Of a stretch of 5,771 nucleotides of DNA, positions 5,683 through 5,771 are shown one piece after another (within the stretch, counting starts at the first letter, position 1; each line of letters opens with the position of its first letter). Source of the stretch: JBEKDJ01 sp050014415 (lineage in GTDB: Bacteria; Desulfobacterota; BSN033; UBA1163). Both the position numbers and the translations under genes were made by a program. Below the pieces are notes generated by a model that searched no databases, was not told where the DNA came from, and saw only the letters and a program-made list of their open reading frames with translations. Where the stretch lies: the NCBI GenBank assembly GCA_050014415.1, contig JBEKDJ010000320.1:1-5771 (forward strand), read 5' to 3'.

Positions 5683-5771
5683 TTAAAACACAAAACTTAA
5701 TTGCTCACTGTGCTGGTATTTTATATACCGACGTATGACTTCTGAGGTTACCTTGTCACCAACGGACCGAA
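5683..5771 (-). CDS. tnpA: IS200/IS605-family transposase TnpA (Y1), C-terminal end, cut by window edge
   Basis: The last 28 codons of an open frame enter from the right edge: after two incomplete bases it reads RSVGDKVTSEVIRRYIKYQ, then HSEQLSFVF and TAA at 5683-5685. The pattern (S)VGxVTxEVIRxYIxxQ is the usual C-terminal end of the small (about 130-150 residue) TnpA proteins of IS200/IS605. These are HUH single-strand transposases with one catalytic Tyr located further upstream, outside the window. The hairpin directly after the stop supports the call. No tnpB is seen on this side of tnpA. Confidence 0.75.
   Translation of the reverse strand, partial: RSVGDKVTSEVIRRYIKYQHSEQLSFVF

Larger units (their letters stand above)
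5632..5771 (-). mobile_element. Right end of an IS200/IS605-like insertion sequence, partial
   Basis: The tnpA 3' end, the hairpin and the sudden loss of nspC homology at about 5628-5631 together mark the end of an element that continues beyond the window. The exact cleavage point is unknown, because these elements have no inverted repeats and make no target duplication. Roughly 28 bases separate the hairpin from recognisable nspC. That is somewhat long for this family, so a small deletion or unrecognised nspC codons may account for part of it. Confidence 0.55.

Overview
The window holds one large gene between damaged and mobile genes, and every supported gene is read on the minus strand. Its centre is a 1,458-residue STAND/NACHT-like P-loop NTPase (704-5080). 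It has a long helical middle region and what I read as a C-terminal PD-(D/E)XK nuclease domain. Sensor-plus-nuclease proteins of this kind are typical of anti-phage defence genes, and this is the candidate system of the window. I cannot place it in a named defence family.

Layout from right to left, in the direction of transcription. At 5683-5771 is the 3' end of a tnpA of the IS200/IS605 family, followed by a 9-bp perfect hairpin (5660-5680) that fits the right end of such an element. At 5230-5646 is the C-terminal third of nspC (carboxynorspermidine decarboxylase), whose homology stops abruptly about 30 bp past the hairpin. The simplest reading is that the IS element landed in, or deleted into, nspC. 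A gap of about 150 bp with a good Shine-Dalgarno sequence then leads to the GTG start of the NTPase. Six bases after its stop, and in the same frame, is a 78-codon ORF with a DnaA-C/Trp-repressor-like helix-turn-helix, probably the C-terminal remnant of a REP-type Y1 transposase (461-697). Last is the start of an IS110-family (DEDD) transposase (1-329, cut by the window edge). Its leader carries a 16/17-bp inverted repeat that buries its ribosome-binding site, and a perfect TATAAT without a matching -35.

The organism is a bacterium of moderate GC. The combination of nspC, a REP-type Y1 transposase with a DnaA-like tail, and IS110 and IS200/IS605 elements would fit Desulfobacterota (the former Deltaproteobacteria), but this is a weak inference. 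The nspC piece looks more AT-rich than the NTPase gene by eye, which agrees with the NTPase having arrived separately.

No tRNA, rRNA, CRISPR array or convincing intrinsic terminator was seen. The long open frames on the plus strand opposite the NTPase are shadows of it.
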